From Balneola vulgaris DSM 17893 (lineage in GTDB: Bacteria; Bacteroidota; Rhodothermia; Balneolales; Balneolaceae), in assembly GCF_000375465.1 (NCBI RefSeq), contig NZ_AQXH01000001.1:124130-188129 (forward strand): a DNA stretch of 64,000 bases, read 5' to 3'. Both the position numbers and the translations under genes were made by a program. Shown piece after piece: positions 1 through 9,050 of this stretch (the stretch's first letter is position 1; each line of letters opens with the position of its first letter). Under the pieces are notes generated by a model. That model had not been told where the DNA came from, made no database searches, and was given only the letters and a program-made list of their open reading frames with translations.

Positions 1-45
1 TCGTTACTTATGCGCGGAAGTACAGAGTTATCGATCATCAAATGT

Positions 46-63
46 GTTTAAATTTTCTTAAAC
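46..63. repeat. Short inverted repeat upstream of pfkA
   Basis: GTTTAA-ATTTTC-TTAAAC is a perfect 6-base inverted repeat with a 6-base spacer, about 75 bases before the pfkA start. The 137 bases before pfkA otherwise hold no gene and no recognisable TAnnTTTG box. It could be an operator or chance in AT-rich DNA. Confidence 0.25.
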
Positions 64-137
64 TTGAGAAGTCTAGAATTTAGTTAATATCTACAACAAT
101 ATTTTAGCGATAATATTCAATTATAAAACCAATCATT

Positions 138-1127
138 GTGCTGAAACCTGTAGTAGAAATAAAGAATATTGGAGTGCTCACTAGTGGTGGTGATTCCCCT
201 GGTATGAACGCGGCTGTTCGCGCAGTAGTTCGCTCAGCCACTAAAAGCGGTATAGAAGTTCTAGGCATCAAACATGGATATCGTGGATTGATATCGGGCG
301 AGATTGAACTAATGGATACTCATTCGGTTTCAAATATCATCCAGAAGGGCGGTACCATATTGAAGTCGGCACGCTCTGATGAGTTCAGAACAAAAGAGGG
401 GCGCGCAAAGGCGGCAAAGAATATTAAGAAACACGGCATTGATGCTTTAGTGACTATCGGGGGCGATGGGACTTTCACCGGAGCCAATATACTTAGCGAA
501 GAGCATGGGGTGAATGTAGTGGGTGTGCCGGCTACCATAGATAATGATATCATCGGAACGGACGAGACCATAGGTTACGACACGGCACTGAATACCGCCC
601 TAGAAGCAATGGATAAAATCCGAGATACCGCAGATGCCCATGAGCGTATGTTCTTGGTGGAGGTAATGGGACGTGACTCTGGATTCATCGCCTTACTTAC
701 TGGGATAGCAGGTGGCGCTGAATTGGTATTGTTGCCTGAAGAACTCACCGACGTGAAGGAAGTAAAAGCTCAGTTGAACTCAATGTTAGAGAATCAGGTG
801 CGTAGCAGTTTAATTGTGGTAGCTGAAGGAGATGAAATAGGCGGTGCTATAAAATTAGCCGAGCAACTGAAAGGTGATTTCGATAAGTATGACATGAGAG
901 TATGTATACTTGGGCACATCCAACGTGGAGGCTCGCCTACCGCACGTGATAGAGTAAATGCAAGTAGAATGGGGGCCGAAGCGGTAAAGGTGTTATTAGA
1001 AGGGCATAGTGATGTGATGGTGGGTGTAGTGAATAATCAGACAAAAATAACCCCCATACGTGTAGCGGTTTCTAGAAAAAAAGAATTAGATCAAGGATTA
1101 TTGGAACTAGCGAGGATATTACGATAA
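138..1127 (+). CDS. pfkA: ATP-dependent 6-phosphofructokinase
   Basis: Cytosolic enzyme that phosphorylates fructose 6-phosphate to fructose 1,6-bisphosphate, the committed step of glycolysis. The 329 residues match the usual bacterial length. Visible landmarks are the nucleotide-binding GGD at 17-19, GGDGT at 108-112, the catalytic PATIDND segment at 131-137 (Asp135 as the base), and the substrate-binding ILGHIQRGGSP motif near 252-262. Gly111 and Ala132 occupy the positions that are Asp and Lys in PPi-dependent enzymes, so ATP use is inferred. The start is GTG at 138; the protein could begin a few residues later, since the conserved fold starts near residue 9. The pgi start codon follows the stop directly, so the two are surely co-transcribed. 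Confidence 0.95.
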   Translation: MLKPVVEIKNIGVLTSGGDSPGMNAAVRAVVRSATKSGIEVLGIKHGYRGLISGEIELMDTHSVSNIIQKGGTILKSARSDEFRTKEGRAKAAKNIKKHGIDALVTIGGDGTFTGANILSEEHGVNVVGVPATIDNDIIGTDETIGYDTALNTALEAMDKIRDTADAHERMFLVEVMGRDSGFIALLTGIAGGAELVLLPEELTDVKEVKAQLNSMLENQVRSSLIVVAEGDEIGGAIKLAEQLKGDFDKYDMRVCILGHIQRGGSPTARDRVNASRMGAEAVKVLLEGHSDVMVGVVNNQTKITPIRVAVSRKKELDQGLLELARILR

Positions 1128-2414
1128 ATGATAAGAGTAGATCTAACAAAGGCTACAGAGGTTTTCGAGGAAGGAGTTTTAGAGGAAGCTTACAGAATAG
1201 CCAGCGATGCATTTACTGAAGTACAGCAGGGCACTGGCAAAGGAAATGAATGGCTAGGGTGGAGAGATATTTTAGCAAACCCCAATGATGCACTTCTAGA
1301 GATGATAAGTTCCACCGCTAAAAGCATTCGCTCGGATGCAGATGTAGTAATTATATGTGGAATTGGTGGTTCTTATTTAGGTGCAAAGGCTGTGATAGAA
1401 GCACTGAGCCCCAGTTTCAAGAAACGAGGTCCTGAAATTATTTTTGCGGGGCACAACATCGATGGGCGTTATCTAGATGAGCTATGCCAATACATAAGTG
1501 AACCCAAAGCCGACGGTACCGCAAAAAGTGTGTATATTAATGTGATATCGAAGTCGGGTTCTACCTTAGAAACAGCTATCGCCTTTCGTGCACTATTAGC
1601 CGAGTTAGAACATCATGAGGTTGATCTTAAAGACCGTGTGATTGTAACAACCGGTGAGGAAGGTGGGCTATTAAATAGCTTTGTTCAACACTACGGCTTT
1701 CGAAAGTTTGTGATTCCAGAGGATGTTGGTGGTCGTTTCTCTGTATTAACGCCTGTGGGTTTGTTACCCATCGCAATTGCGGGCTACGATATTAGAACAC
1801 TTTATTATGGAGCGGTCTCAGTCTATAGAAGCTATGAAGAGCAACCTGAAGATATTCTACGATATGCCGCGCTTCGAAAAGCGCTTCATGACGCAGGTTG
1901 GAGGGTAGACCTCTTTAGTTTTTTTGAACCGAGAATGGTAGAATTTGGAAAATGGATTCAGCAACTCTTAGGCGAAAGTGAGGGTAAAGAAGGGAAGGGG
2001 ATATTCCCGTCGGTAGCCTGCTACTCTACTGATTTACATAGCATTGGACAGTTTGTACAGCAAGGTACGCCTTCTGTATTTGAGACCTTGATATCAGTGG
2101 AGCAAGCAAGTAGTTCAAAGAAAATTGAAGAAACTGTAAATAATATTGATCAGCTTAATTATTTATCCGGTAACTTATACCACGAGGTAAACAGACTTGC
2201 GAAAGCTGGAGTCGTGGAAGCGCACAGCAAAGGTGGAGTCCCGATTATAGATATTACAATCGGATCAATACATGAAGAAAATTTAGGCGAACTCATCTAC
2301 TTTTTTGAATTGTTTACGGCCGTTTATGCGTATAGCATGGGCGTAAACCCATTTGATCAACCGGGGGTTGAAGATTACAAAAAAGCGATGTACCGTTTGC
2401 TCGGAAAAGAATAA
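1128..2414 (+). CDS. pgi: Glucose-6-phosphate isomerase
   Basis: Interconverts glucose 6-phosphate and fructose 6-phosphate, supplying the substrate of PfkA encoded directly upstream (no intergenic base). At 428 residues it belongs to the short Bacillus-like class (about 450) rather than the roughly 550-residue E. coli type. GIGGSYLGAKAVIEAL near residue 77 and the sugar-phosphate-binding SKSGSTLETA near 140 are conserved. So are VLTPVGLLPIA near 207 and the C-terminal VNPFDQPGVEDYK segment carrying the catalytic-region lysine. A downstream kinase gene begins 8 bases after the stop. Confidence 0.95.
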   Translation: MIRVDLTKATEVFEEGVLEEAYRIASDAFTEVQQGTGKGNEWLGWRDILANPNDALLEMISSTAKSIRSDADVVIICGIGGSYLGAKAVIEALSPSFKKRGPEIIFAGHNIDGRYLDELCQYISEPKADGTAKSVYINVISKSGSTLETAIAFRALLAELEHHEVDLKDRVIVTTGEEGGLLNSFVQHYGFRKFVIPEDVGGRFSVLTPVGLLPIAIAGYDIRTLYYGAVSVYRSYEEQPEDILRYAALRKALHDAGWRVDLFSFFEPRMVEFGKWIQQLLGESEGKEGKGIFPSVACYSTDLHSIGQFVQQGTPSVFETLISVEQASSSKKIEETVNNIDQLNYLSGNLYHEVNRLAKAGVVEAHSKGGVPIIDITIGSIHEENLGELIYFFELFTAVYAYSMGVNPFDQPGVEDYKKAMYRLLGKE

Positions 2415-2421
2415 AGATACT

Positions 2422-3063
2422 ATGACAAAAGAAAACGGAGCGAAGTCTCAATATATAGCGGTTGCGGGTAATATTGGTGCAGGTAAATCTTCACTCACAA
2501 GTTTATTAGCCAAGCACTTTCAATGGGAAGCTTTTTTTGAATCGGTAGATGATAACCCATACTTAGCCGATTTTTATGAAGACATGCGCAGGTGGAGTTT
2601 TAATCTGCAGATCTACTTCCTGAGTAGTCGATTTCGCCATCAAAAAGAGATGCTCGAAAATAGAGTGAGCTTAATCCAAGATCGTACCATCTATGAGGAT
2701 GTGGAGATTTTCGCGAAGAACTTACACGAGATGAGTTTAATGAGTGATCGCGACTTCACAAACTATGAAGCGTTGTTCCACGAGATGAGCTACTACCTTC
2801 GTCCCCCAGATCTTCTTATTTACTTACGTGCGCAAGTACCTACACTGGTGCGTCAAATTCAACAACGTGGGCGCGATTACGAGAACACCATCCGCATTGA
2901 TTATCTAGAGCGCTTGAATCGCCTGTATGAGGATTGGATCGACCGTTATCCGCACGAGAAGTTGATTATAGAGACCGATGATCTCGATTTTGTGAACAAC
3001 AACGAGGACCTAGGAAAGGTTATAGAGCAAGTAGATAAGCGATTATTTGGCTTATTTAATTGA
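2422..3063 (+). CDS. Deoxynucleoside kinase (dAK/dGK family)
   Basis: Salvage kinase that phosphorylates deoxynucleosides. The 213-residue protein has a P-loop (GNIGAGKSS, residues 16-24), the family's QDRTIYEDVEIFAKNL segment with the DR(S/T) motif, and an arginine-rich lid (RQIQQRGRDYE). The frame is open further upstream (to 2353, inside pgi), but ATG at 2422 is preferred because it places the P-loop at the usual distance from the N-terminus and avoids a long overlap. Substrate preference (dA, dG or dC) cannot be read from sequence. It follows pgi by 7 bases. Confidence 0.85.
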   Translation: MTKENGAKSQYIAVAGNIGAGKSSLTSLLAKHFQWEAFFESVDDNPYLADFYEDMRRWSFNLQIYFLSSRFRHQKEMLENRVSLIQDRTIYEDVEIFAKNLHEMSLMSDRDFTNYEALFHEMSYYLRPPDLLIYLRAQVPTLVRQIQQRGRDYENTIRIDYLERLNRLYEDWIDRYPHEKLIIETDDLDFVNNNEDLGKVIEQVDKRLFGLFN

Positions 3064-3116
3064 TTGTACGCAAGTGCTATAATCCTTATATTAGCAAGCT
3101 ATAGTGGAGACGTTCT

Positions 3117-3620
3117 ATGTTGAAGTTTAAGATCTTTGAAATTCCTGAAGGCCAAAGCCAGAGGACTGTTGAAATCAGCAGTGATGATATCGATACAGGT
3201 GAACTTCCTTTTAAAGGAGGAACAGTTGATATCGACTTCTATCGGACCCCTCATTTCATTCAAGCTAAGTTTGAAGTGGAAGGCACAGTTGAGTTAGTCT
3301 GTGACCGTTCGCTCGACACCTTTGATCATACCGTGAATACACAGTATGAGGTGTTATTTAAAGCTGAAGAAGTGGAAGAGTCTGCCGAGGAAAGTGGAGC
3401 CATCAGAAATATAGATATTAATTCGAAGCAAATAGATTTAGAGCAAGATGTACTTGATAGCATTATGCTCAATCTCCCTGTAAAGAAATTACATCCCAGA
3501 TACTTGGATGATGACGGAAACCCAAAAGAGTATGTGAACCAAAAGTTTGGTGAAGATACCGAAGAGGAAGAAGACACAATTGATCCGAGATGGGAAGCAT
3601 TAAAGGAACTAAAGAAATAA
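3117..3620 (+). CDS. DUF177/YceD family protein
   Basis: Member of the YceD/DUF177 family, which in many bacteria sits immediately before rpmF and is linked to 23S rRNA accumulation and ribosome assembly. The 167 residues show an N-terminal beta-rich domain (VELVCDRSLDTFDH, with the family's Cys-Asp-Arg), a highly acidic middle, and a C-terminal segment (LDSIMLNLPVKKLHP) resembling the family's D-x-x-x-x-LP-x-K-P motif. Two of the usual four cysteines of zinc-binding members are missing. Position, length and motif support the assignment; exact function is inferred from the family. Confidence 0.8.
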   Translation: MLKFKIFEIPEGQSQRTVEISSDDIDTGELPFKGGTVDIDFYRTPHFIQAKFEVEGTVELVCDRSLDTFDHTVNTQYEVLFKAEEVEESAEESGAIRNIDINSKQIDLEQDVLDSIMLNLPVKKLHPRYLDDDGNPKEYVNQKFGEDTEEEEDTIDPRWEALKELKK

Positions 3621-3636
3621 TTATTTAAGTAAATAA

Positions 3637-3816
3637 ATGGCACATCCAAAGCGAAAAACCTCCAAATCACGCAGAGACAAACGCCGTTCACATCATGCTA
3701 TTTCAGATGTAACATTGGCAAAATGCTCAAATTGTGGAGAGCTACACCGTTACCATCACGCATGTTCAGAGTGCGGACATTACCGCGGTCGTCAAGTTAC
3801 AAAAGCTGCTAACTAA
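3637..3816 (+). CDS. rpmF: 50S ribosomal protein L32
   Basis: Short 59-residue gene. The N-terminus [13 protein letters not shown] is the typical basic L32 start, and a zinc-ribbon of the four-cysteine type is present at Cys30, Cys33, Cys43 and Cys46. Large-subunit ribosomal protein. It lies between the DUF177 gene and plsX, the conserved yceD-rpmF-plsX order found across many phyla, with 16- and 12-base gaps, so it is probably part of the same transcript. Confidence 0.96.
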   Translation: MAHPKRKTSKSRRDKRRSHHAISDVTLAKCSNCGELHRYHHACSECGHYRGRQVTKAAN

Positions 3817-3828
3817 ACTAGCTATATC

Positions 3829-4812
3829 ATGATTGTTGCCGTTGATGCAGCCGGAGGTGACCACTACCCAAAAGCTCCTGTTGAAGGGGCTTTATTGGCT
3901 ATAGAGGAAAACTCTGAACTTACTGTACTACTATTGGGGCCTAAAGCTCAAATAGAAAAGGAACTGGAAGGAAAGCAGTACGACTCTAAGCGCGTACTAA
4001 TTCAAGATGCTCCACAAGTAATCGGGATGGAAGAATCTCCGTCTTCAGCTGTAAAAAACAAACAACAATCATCTATTGTAATTGGTATGGGGCTGCATAA
4101 AGCGGGCAAATGCCACGCTTTTGTTAGTGCCGGGAATACCGGGGCGCTATTAGCGGCTTCAACTTTTATTTTAGGCAAACTCGAAGGAATTTTACGCCCT
4201 ACTATAGGTGCGTACTATCCTACCGAAAAAGGATTCCGTCTTCTTATTGATGCGGGGGCTAATTTGGAATTAAAACCAGAAGTAGCTCAACAATTCGCAA
4301 AGATGGGGCAAGTATACTGTAGCAATGTGCTTGGTATCGAAAACCCAACCTTTGGTTTACTAAATGTAGGCGAAGAAGAAGAAAAAGGGACGGAGTCTTT
4401 AAAAGCTATTCATCAACATATCAAAGAAATGCCAGGCTTTGTAGGTAATCTCGAAGGCAAAGATATTTTGCCGGGTAAAGCCGATGTATTTTTAACTGAT
4501 GGTTTAGTGGGTAACATACTTCTCAAATTTGGGGAATCTATACCTGCCACTATCATGAAGTTGGTGGAACAAGCAATTGCTCAACTCGATGTGGATAAAG
4601 CAGAGTTGGGTACCGCCATTAAGATACTGAAAACCTCTTTAGCACCATTCGATTACGAACGGGTTGGAGGCGTGCCCTTTTTAGGAGTAAACGGGGTTAG
4701 TATTGTAGGGCACGGCGGAAGCTCTCCATTGGCCATCAAGAACATGATTAAAAGTGCTGTAACTTGCGTTGAAAACGACGTGAACGGCAAAATCGTAGCA
4801 TCTCTAAACTGA
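3829..4812 (+). CDS. plsX: Phosphate acyltransferase PlsX
   Basis: Converts acyl-ACP to acyl-phosphate, the donor for the first glycerol-phosphate acylation in phospholipid synthesis; a peripheral membrane enzyme. The 327-residue protein has the characteristic N-terminal VDAAGGDHYPKAP, a VSAGNTGALLA segment near residue 98, and FLTDGLVGNILLK near 222, all PlsX landmarks. It lies between rpmF and fabH as in the classical fatty acid cluster. No clear Shine-Dalgarno precedes the ATG. Confidence 0.95.
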   Translation: MIVAVDAAGGDHYPKAPVEGALLAIEENSELTVLLLGPKAQIEKELEGKQYDSKRVLIQDAPQVIGMEESPSSAVKNKQQSSIVIGMGLHKAGKCHAFVSAGNTGALLAASTFILGKLEGILRPTIGAYYPTEKGFRLLIDAGANLELKPEVAQQFAKMGQVYCSNVLGIENPTFGLLNVGEEEEKGTESLKAIHQHIKEMPGFVGNLEGKDILPGKADVFLTDGLVGNILLKFGESIPATIMKLVEQAIAQLDVDKAELGTAIKILKTSLAPFDYERVGGVPFLGVNGVSIVGHGGSSPLAIKNMIKSAVTCVENDVNGKIVASLN

Positions 4813-4823
4813 AAAACTCCTTT

Positions 4824-5816
4824 ATGGAAGTAAAACGAGCAAAAATTACTGCCGTTGGGCATTATTTACCCGAGTACAGAATGACAAACGCTGAACTCGA
4901 GACAATGATGGACACCAACGATGAATGGATCAGAACACGTACAGGGATTCAGGAACGTAGAATTCTAAAAGACGAAGACAAAGCTACCGCATTTATGGGT
5001 TGTGAAGCGGCAAAAGAAGCCCTTCAAAGAGCGGATGTTAGTGCAGATGAGATCGACTTAATTATCTTAGCTACAGTAACACCCGATTACTTTTTCCCAG
5101 CTACGGCTTGTCTTGTTCAAAATATGTTAGGTGCTAAAAAAGCTTTTGCCTTCGATTTATCTGCGGCTTGTTCGGGTTTTCTATATGCCCTAAGTACTGG
5201 TTCTATGTACATCGAAGCAGGCAGAGCTAAGAAAGTGTTGATTATCGGTACGGATAAAATGAGTTCGATCTTAGATTACACCGATCGTACTACTAGTATC
5301 TTATTTGGCGACGGCGCAGGTGCTGTGGTATTGGAAGAATCAACCGACGAGACTGGAATCATTGATCAGATTCACTACACCGAAGGGGATGTGAACTGCG
5401 CATTATATCAGCATGCTGGTGGAAGTTTAAACCCAGCTACTCAAGAAACTTTAGACAGTCGTCAGCATTACCTCACGCAAGATGGTCGTGCGGTTTTCAA
5501 AAAAGCGACGATGGGTATGGCCGATGTATCTCTAGAAATTATGGAGAAGAACGGCTTAACTCCTGATGATGTGGCATGGTTAGTTCCGCATCAAGCAAAT
5601 TTACGTATTATCGAAGCTACCGCTAAAAGAATGGGGCTTTCATCTGAAAAAGTGATGATTAACATTCAGAAATATGGTAACACCACCGCAGGTACTATTC
5701 CTCTGTGTTTATACGATTGGCAAGATAGACTCAACTATGGAGATAATTTAATACTATCTGCCTTTGGTGGAGGATTCACTTGGGGATCAATCTATTTAAA
5801 ATGGGGAATTAAGTAA
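4824..5816 (+). CDS. fabH: 3-oxoacyl-ACP synthase III
   Basis: Initiates fatty acid synthesis by condensing an acyl-CoA primer with malonyl-ACP. The 330-residue thiolase-fold protein carries the catalytic triad: Cys116 in SAACSGF, His in VPHQAN near residue 253, and Asn in KYGNTTAGT near 285. N-terminal TRTGIQERR is the FabH signature. Whether it prefers acetyl-CoA or branched primers cannot be decided from sequence. The stop codon overlaps the fabD start by one base. Confidence 0.96.
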   Translation: MEVKRAKITAVGHYLPEYRMTNAELETMMDTNDEWIRTRTGIQERRILKDEDKATAFMGCEAAKEALQRADVSADEIDLIILATVTPDYFFPATACLVQNMLGAKKAFAFDLSAACSGFLYALSTGSMYIEAGRAKKVLIIGTDKMSSILDYTDRTTSILFGDGAGAVVLEESTDETGIIDQIHYTEGDVNCALYQHAGGSLNPATQETLDSRQHYLTQDGRAVFKKATMGMADVSLEIMEKNGLTPDDVAWLVPHQANLRIIEATAKRMGLSSEKVMINIQKYGNTTAGTIPLCLYDWQDRLNYGDNLILSAFGGGFTWGSIYLKWGIK

Positions 5817-6703
5817 TGAGTACAGCTTATTTATTTCCAGGACAGGGATCACAGTTTGTGGGCATGGGAAAGGATCACTACGTTTCAAATCCTGAGTTCG
5901 CTAAGTATGTAGATCAAGCAAATGAAATTTTAGGAATCGACTTAAAGTCGGTGCTATTTGAAGGACCCGAAGAAAAGCTTAAGCAAACTGAGTATACTCA
6001 GCCAGCTATTTTCTTGCATTCAGTAGCTCTTTTTAAAACCCTTGATGCCAAACCAGATATGGTTGCAGGGCATAGTTTAGGTGAGTTTTCTGCTTTAGTA
6101 GCATGTGGAGCTGTGAGCTTCGAAGATGCATTAAAGATTGTACGCCGTAGAGGTGAATTGATGCAAGCAGCTGGTACTTCAAACCCAGGAACAATGGCGG
6201 CCATTATTGGAATGGACGACGACAAGGTTGAAGAAGTATGCGCTCAAGCAACAGAAGCTACCGGCAATGAAGTGATTGCAGCTAACTACAACTGCCCCGG
6301 GCAGTTAGTGATTTCTGGTTACATCGATGCAGTTGAAAAAGCAGTAGAGCTGGCTAAGGAAAACGGTGCTAGAATGGCAATGATGCTTCCAGTTTCAGGA
6401 GCCTTCCATTCATCATTAATGCAACCGGCTTACGACGGATTGAAAGAGTCGTTAGAGAATTTGGAGATTAAGACTCCTAATTGTCCTATTTATAGTAACT
6501 ATACCGCTCAGCCTACAACCGATGTAGAAGAGATTCGATCTAATTTATTAAATCAATTACTGAATCCTGTGCGTTGGACTCAAACCCTCCAGAACATGAT
6601 GGAGAACGGTGCAGATGCATTTGTTGAAGTAGGTCCGGGTAAAGTGTTACAGGGATTAGTAAAAAGAACGAACCGAAAGGCTCAAATTTCGGGTCATCAA
6701 TAA
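5816..6703 (+). CDS. fabD: Malonyl-CoA:ACP transacylase
   Basis: Loads malonyl groups from CoA onto acyl carrier protein. In 295 residues it shows FPGQGSQFVGMG at residues 7-18, the nucleophile Ser87 in GHSLGE, and the second catalytic histidine in GAFHSSLM near residue 195-202. Its ATG overlaps the final A of the fabH stop, indicating translational coupling, and fabG follows after 9 bases. Confidence 0.96.
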   Translation: MSTAYLFPGQGSQFVGMGKDHYVSNPEFAKYVDQANEILGIDLKSVLFEGPEEKLKQTEYTQPAIFLHSVALFKTLDAKPDMVAGHSLGEFSALVACGAVSFEDALKIVRRRGELMQAAGTSNPGTMAAIIGMDDDKVEEVCAQATEATGNEVIAANYNCPGQLVISGYIDAVEKAVELAKENGARMAMMLPVSGAFHSSLMQPAYDGLKESLENLEIKTPNCPIYSNYTAQPTTDVEEIRSNLLNQLLNPVRWTQTLQNMMENGADAFVEVGPGKVLQGLVKRTNRKAQISGHQ

Positions 6704-6712
6704 GGAAGTATT

Positions 6713-7462
6713 ATGGGTTTATCATTAGAAGGAAAAGTATGCTTAGTAACAGGTGGTAGCCGTGGCATTGGCCGCTCTATCGCGCTTCGTTTAGCTGAAT
6801 TTGGTGCAGATGTAATTATCACCTATGCTCGCTCGGCCGACGCTGCTAATGAAGTAGTTGCTGAAATGGAAGCAAAGGGAAGTAAAGTAAAAGCGATGCA
6901 AGCTGATGCTGTGAATCTCGCTCAAGCCGAAGAAGTAATTGCAAGTATTACTGAAGAGTTTGGTAAAATCGATGTGATTGTAAACAATGCAGGCATCACA
7001 AAAGACAACCTGATTTTACGCATGACCGAAGAGCAGTGGGATGATGTAATCACCACAAACCTTAAGAGTGTATTTAACTATTCGAAGGCAGCAGCAAAGC
7101 CAATGATGAGAAATCGTGGCGGATCAATAATCAATATTAGTTCGGTTGTTGGAATCTCAGGAAATGCTGGCCAAACAAATTATTCTGCATCAAAAGCAGG
7201 TATAATCGGCTTTACAAAGTCGTACGCGAAAGAATTGGCATCTAGAGGAATTCGTGCAAATGTAATTGCTCCGGGTTACATTCTAACCGATATGACTGAT
7301 CAACTAGATGAAAAAGTATTAGAGGGAATAAAAGCAGAAACGCCATTAGGCCGTGCGGGTAATGCCGACGAAGTGGCCGATGCGGTTGTGTTTTTAGCTT
7401 CCGATATGAGTACGTATATCACCGGAGAAACCATCCGAGTTGATGGCGGAATGGCAATGTAA
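6713..7462 (+). CDS. fabG: 3-oxoacyl-ACP reductase
   Basis: NADPH-dependent reductase of the elongation cycle; a 249-residue classical short-chain dehydrogenase. TGGSRGIG at 13-20 binds the cofactor, NNAG is at 91-94, and the catalytic residues are Ser144, Tyr157 and Lys161 (YSASK). The ATG is preceded by a good Shine-Dalgarno-like AAGGAAG. Position in the fab cluster makes FabG rather than a generic SDR the safe reading. Confidence 0.95.
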   Translation: MGLSLEGKVCLVTGGSRGIGRSIALRLAEFGADVIITYARSADAANEVVAEMEAKGSKVKAMQADAVNLAQAEEVIASITEEFGKIDVIVNNAGITKDNLILRMTEEQWDDVITTNLKSVFNYSKAAAKPMMRNRGGSIINISSVVGISGNAGQTNYSASKAGIIGFTKSYAKELASRGIRANVIAPGYILTDMTDQLDEKVLEGIKAETPLGRAGNADEVADAVVFLASDMSTYITGETIRVDGGMAM

Positions 7463-7544
7463 CTGCTTGTTGCAGATGCTGTCATGAATTTTTAATTTCA
7501 ATAACTTTAGTTAAACAAAACTACTAAAACCTAAAGGACACAAT

Positions 7545-7784
7545 ATGTCACAAGATGTAGAATCAAAAGTAAAAGACATTATCATCGACAAGCTTGGCGT
7601 TGATGAATCTGAAGTAACAGCTGACGCTAACTTCACAAACGATCTAGGTGCAGACTCATTAGATACCGTTGAGCTTATCATGGAATTTGAAAAAGAGTTT
7701 GATGTAAGTATTCCTGACGAAGACGCTGAGAACATTGCCACTGTAGGAGATGCAGTAAGCTACCTTTCTGGTAAACTCTCTTAA
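7545..7784 (+). CDS. acpP: Acyl carrier protein
   Basis: Small acidic carrier of fatty acyl intermediates, 79 residues. The 4'-phosphopantetheine attachment site is Ser38 in [10 protein letters not shown], the canonical motif. The start has an AAAGGA Shine-Dalgarno-like element 8 bases upstream. The 82-base gap after fabG is the largest within the fab cluster and may hold a separate promoter, fitting the need for abundant ACP. A phosphopantetheinyl transferase that could activate it is encoded at 34446. Confidence 0.97.
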   Translation: MSQDVESKVKDIIIDKLGVDESEVTADANFTNDLGADSLDTVELIMEFEKEFDVSIPDEDAENIATVGDAVSYLSGKLS

Positions 7785-7799
7785 AATACTTATTACTTT

Positions 7800-9044
7800 A
7801 TGACAACACGTAGAGTCGTTGTAACAGGAATTGGCGCTCTTACCCCTATAGGTAAGAGCGCACCTGATTTTTGGAATGGTTTAATTTCTGGGAAAAGTGG
7901 AGCAAGGCCTATCGAACATTTCGATACTACTGATTTTGCTACCAAATTTGCCGCTACAATCCCTAATTACGATACTTCCGATTATTTCGAAAGAAAGGAA
8001 GGACGTAGATTAGATAATGTTGCGCAATATGCAATCATTGCCTCTGATGAAGCTATCGCAGATTCTAAAGTAGATCTTGATGCTATTGATAAAGACCGTG
8101 TAGCCGTAATGGTGGGTACCGGTATTGGTGGCATGAAGACCTTCTATGACCAGTCCATATCTTTAAACGAGCGTGGACCTCGTGGAGTGTCTCCATTCTT
8201 CATTCCAATGTTAATACCAGATATCATTGCTGGCCAAATCTCAATACGTCATGGCTTTAGAGGCCCTAACTATTGTGTGGTTTCAGCCTGTGCTACTGGT
8301 TCTCATAACATAGGTTCTGCTTACGATGCTATCCGATATGGTATGGCTGATATGGCAGTAACAGGTGGCTCGGAAGCCCCTGTAACCGAAATAGGAGTGG
8401 CTGGCTTTAACTCTATGAAAGCCATGAGTACTCGAAATGATGACCCAGAAGCGGCATCACGTCCATTCGATAAGAACAGAGATGGTTTTGTACTTGGTGA
8501 AGGTGCAGGTATCTTTTTCTTAGAAGAATATGAAATGGCTAAAAAGCGTGGAGCTCGCATTTATGGTGAAATCGTAGGCTATGGCTACTCAGCTGATGCT
8601 TACCACATTACTGCACCAGATCCTGATGGCGGTGGAGTAATGTTAGCTATGAATACTGCTTTAAACGCCGCTGGCATCAAGCCGGAAGATGTAGACCATA
8701 TTAATATGCATGGAACTTCTACACCTCTAGGCGATATTGCTGAAACCAATTCGATTAAGAAAGTATTTGGTGATCATGCTAAAAACATCAATTTGAATTC
8801 TACAAAATCAATGACTGGGCATACTTTAGGGGCTGCTGGTGCTATTGAAGGTGTGGCTTCATTATTGGCTATTTACCATGGTATGGTTCCTCCAACTATC
8901 AATTTGGATGACCAAGACCCAGAGTGCGACTTGAACTACACAGCGAATAAAGCTGTAGCTAGAGAAGTGAGATACTCATTAAACAACGCTTTCGGATTTG
9001 GTGGACACAATTCCACATTGGTATTTAAGAAGTTCGAAGAATAA
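7800..9044 (+). CDS. fabF: 3-oxoacyl-ACP synthase II
   Basis: Elongation condensing enzyme, 414 residues, thiolase fold. The catalytic triad is Cys164 (SACATGSH), His304 (NMHGTSTPLGD) and His341 (MTGHTLGAAG), the Cys-His-His arrangement of FabF/FabB. Length and the N-terminal VVVTGIGALTPIG fit FabF. It lies 15 bases after acpP and 6 bases before rnc, the standard order. Confidence 0.97.
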   Translation: MTTRRVVVTGIGALTPIGKSAPDFWNGLISGKSGARPIEHFDTTDFATKFAATIPNYDTSDYFERKEGRRLDNVAQYAIIASDEAIADSKVDLDAIDKDRVAVMVGTGIGGMKTFYDQSISLNERGPRGVSPFFIPMLIPDIIAGQISIRHGFRGPNYCVVSACATGSHNIGSAYDAIRYGMADMAVTGGSEAPVTEIGVAGFNSMKAMSTRNDDPEAASRPFDKNRDGFVLGEGAGIFFLEEYEMAKKRGARIYGEIVGYGYSADAYHITAPDPDGGGVMLAMNTALNAAGIKPEDVDHINMHGTSTPLGDIAETNSIKKVFGDHAKNINLNSTKSMTGHTLGAAGAIEGVASLLAIYHGMVPPTINLDDQDPECDLNYTANKAVAREVRYSLNNAFGFGGHNSTLVFKKFEE

Positions 9045-9050
9045 TTTTTT

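Noticed and set aside
3064-3116. Sigma-70-like TATAAT at 3078-3083 before the DUF177 gene
   Set aside because: No -35 element at suitable spacing, and the host seems to use Bacteroidota-type promoters; a perfect hexamer in AT-rich DNA is weak evidence.
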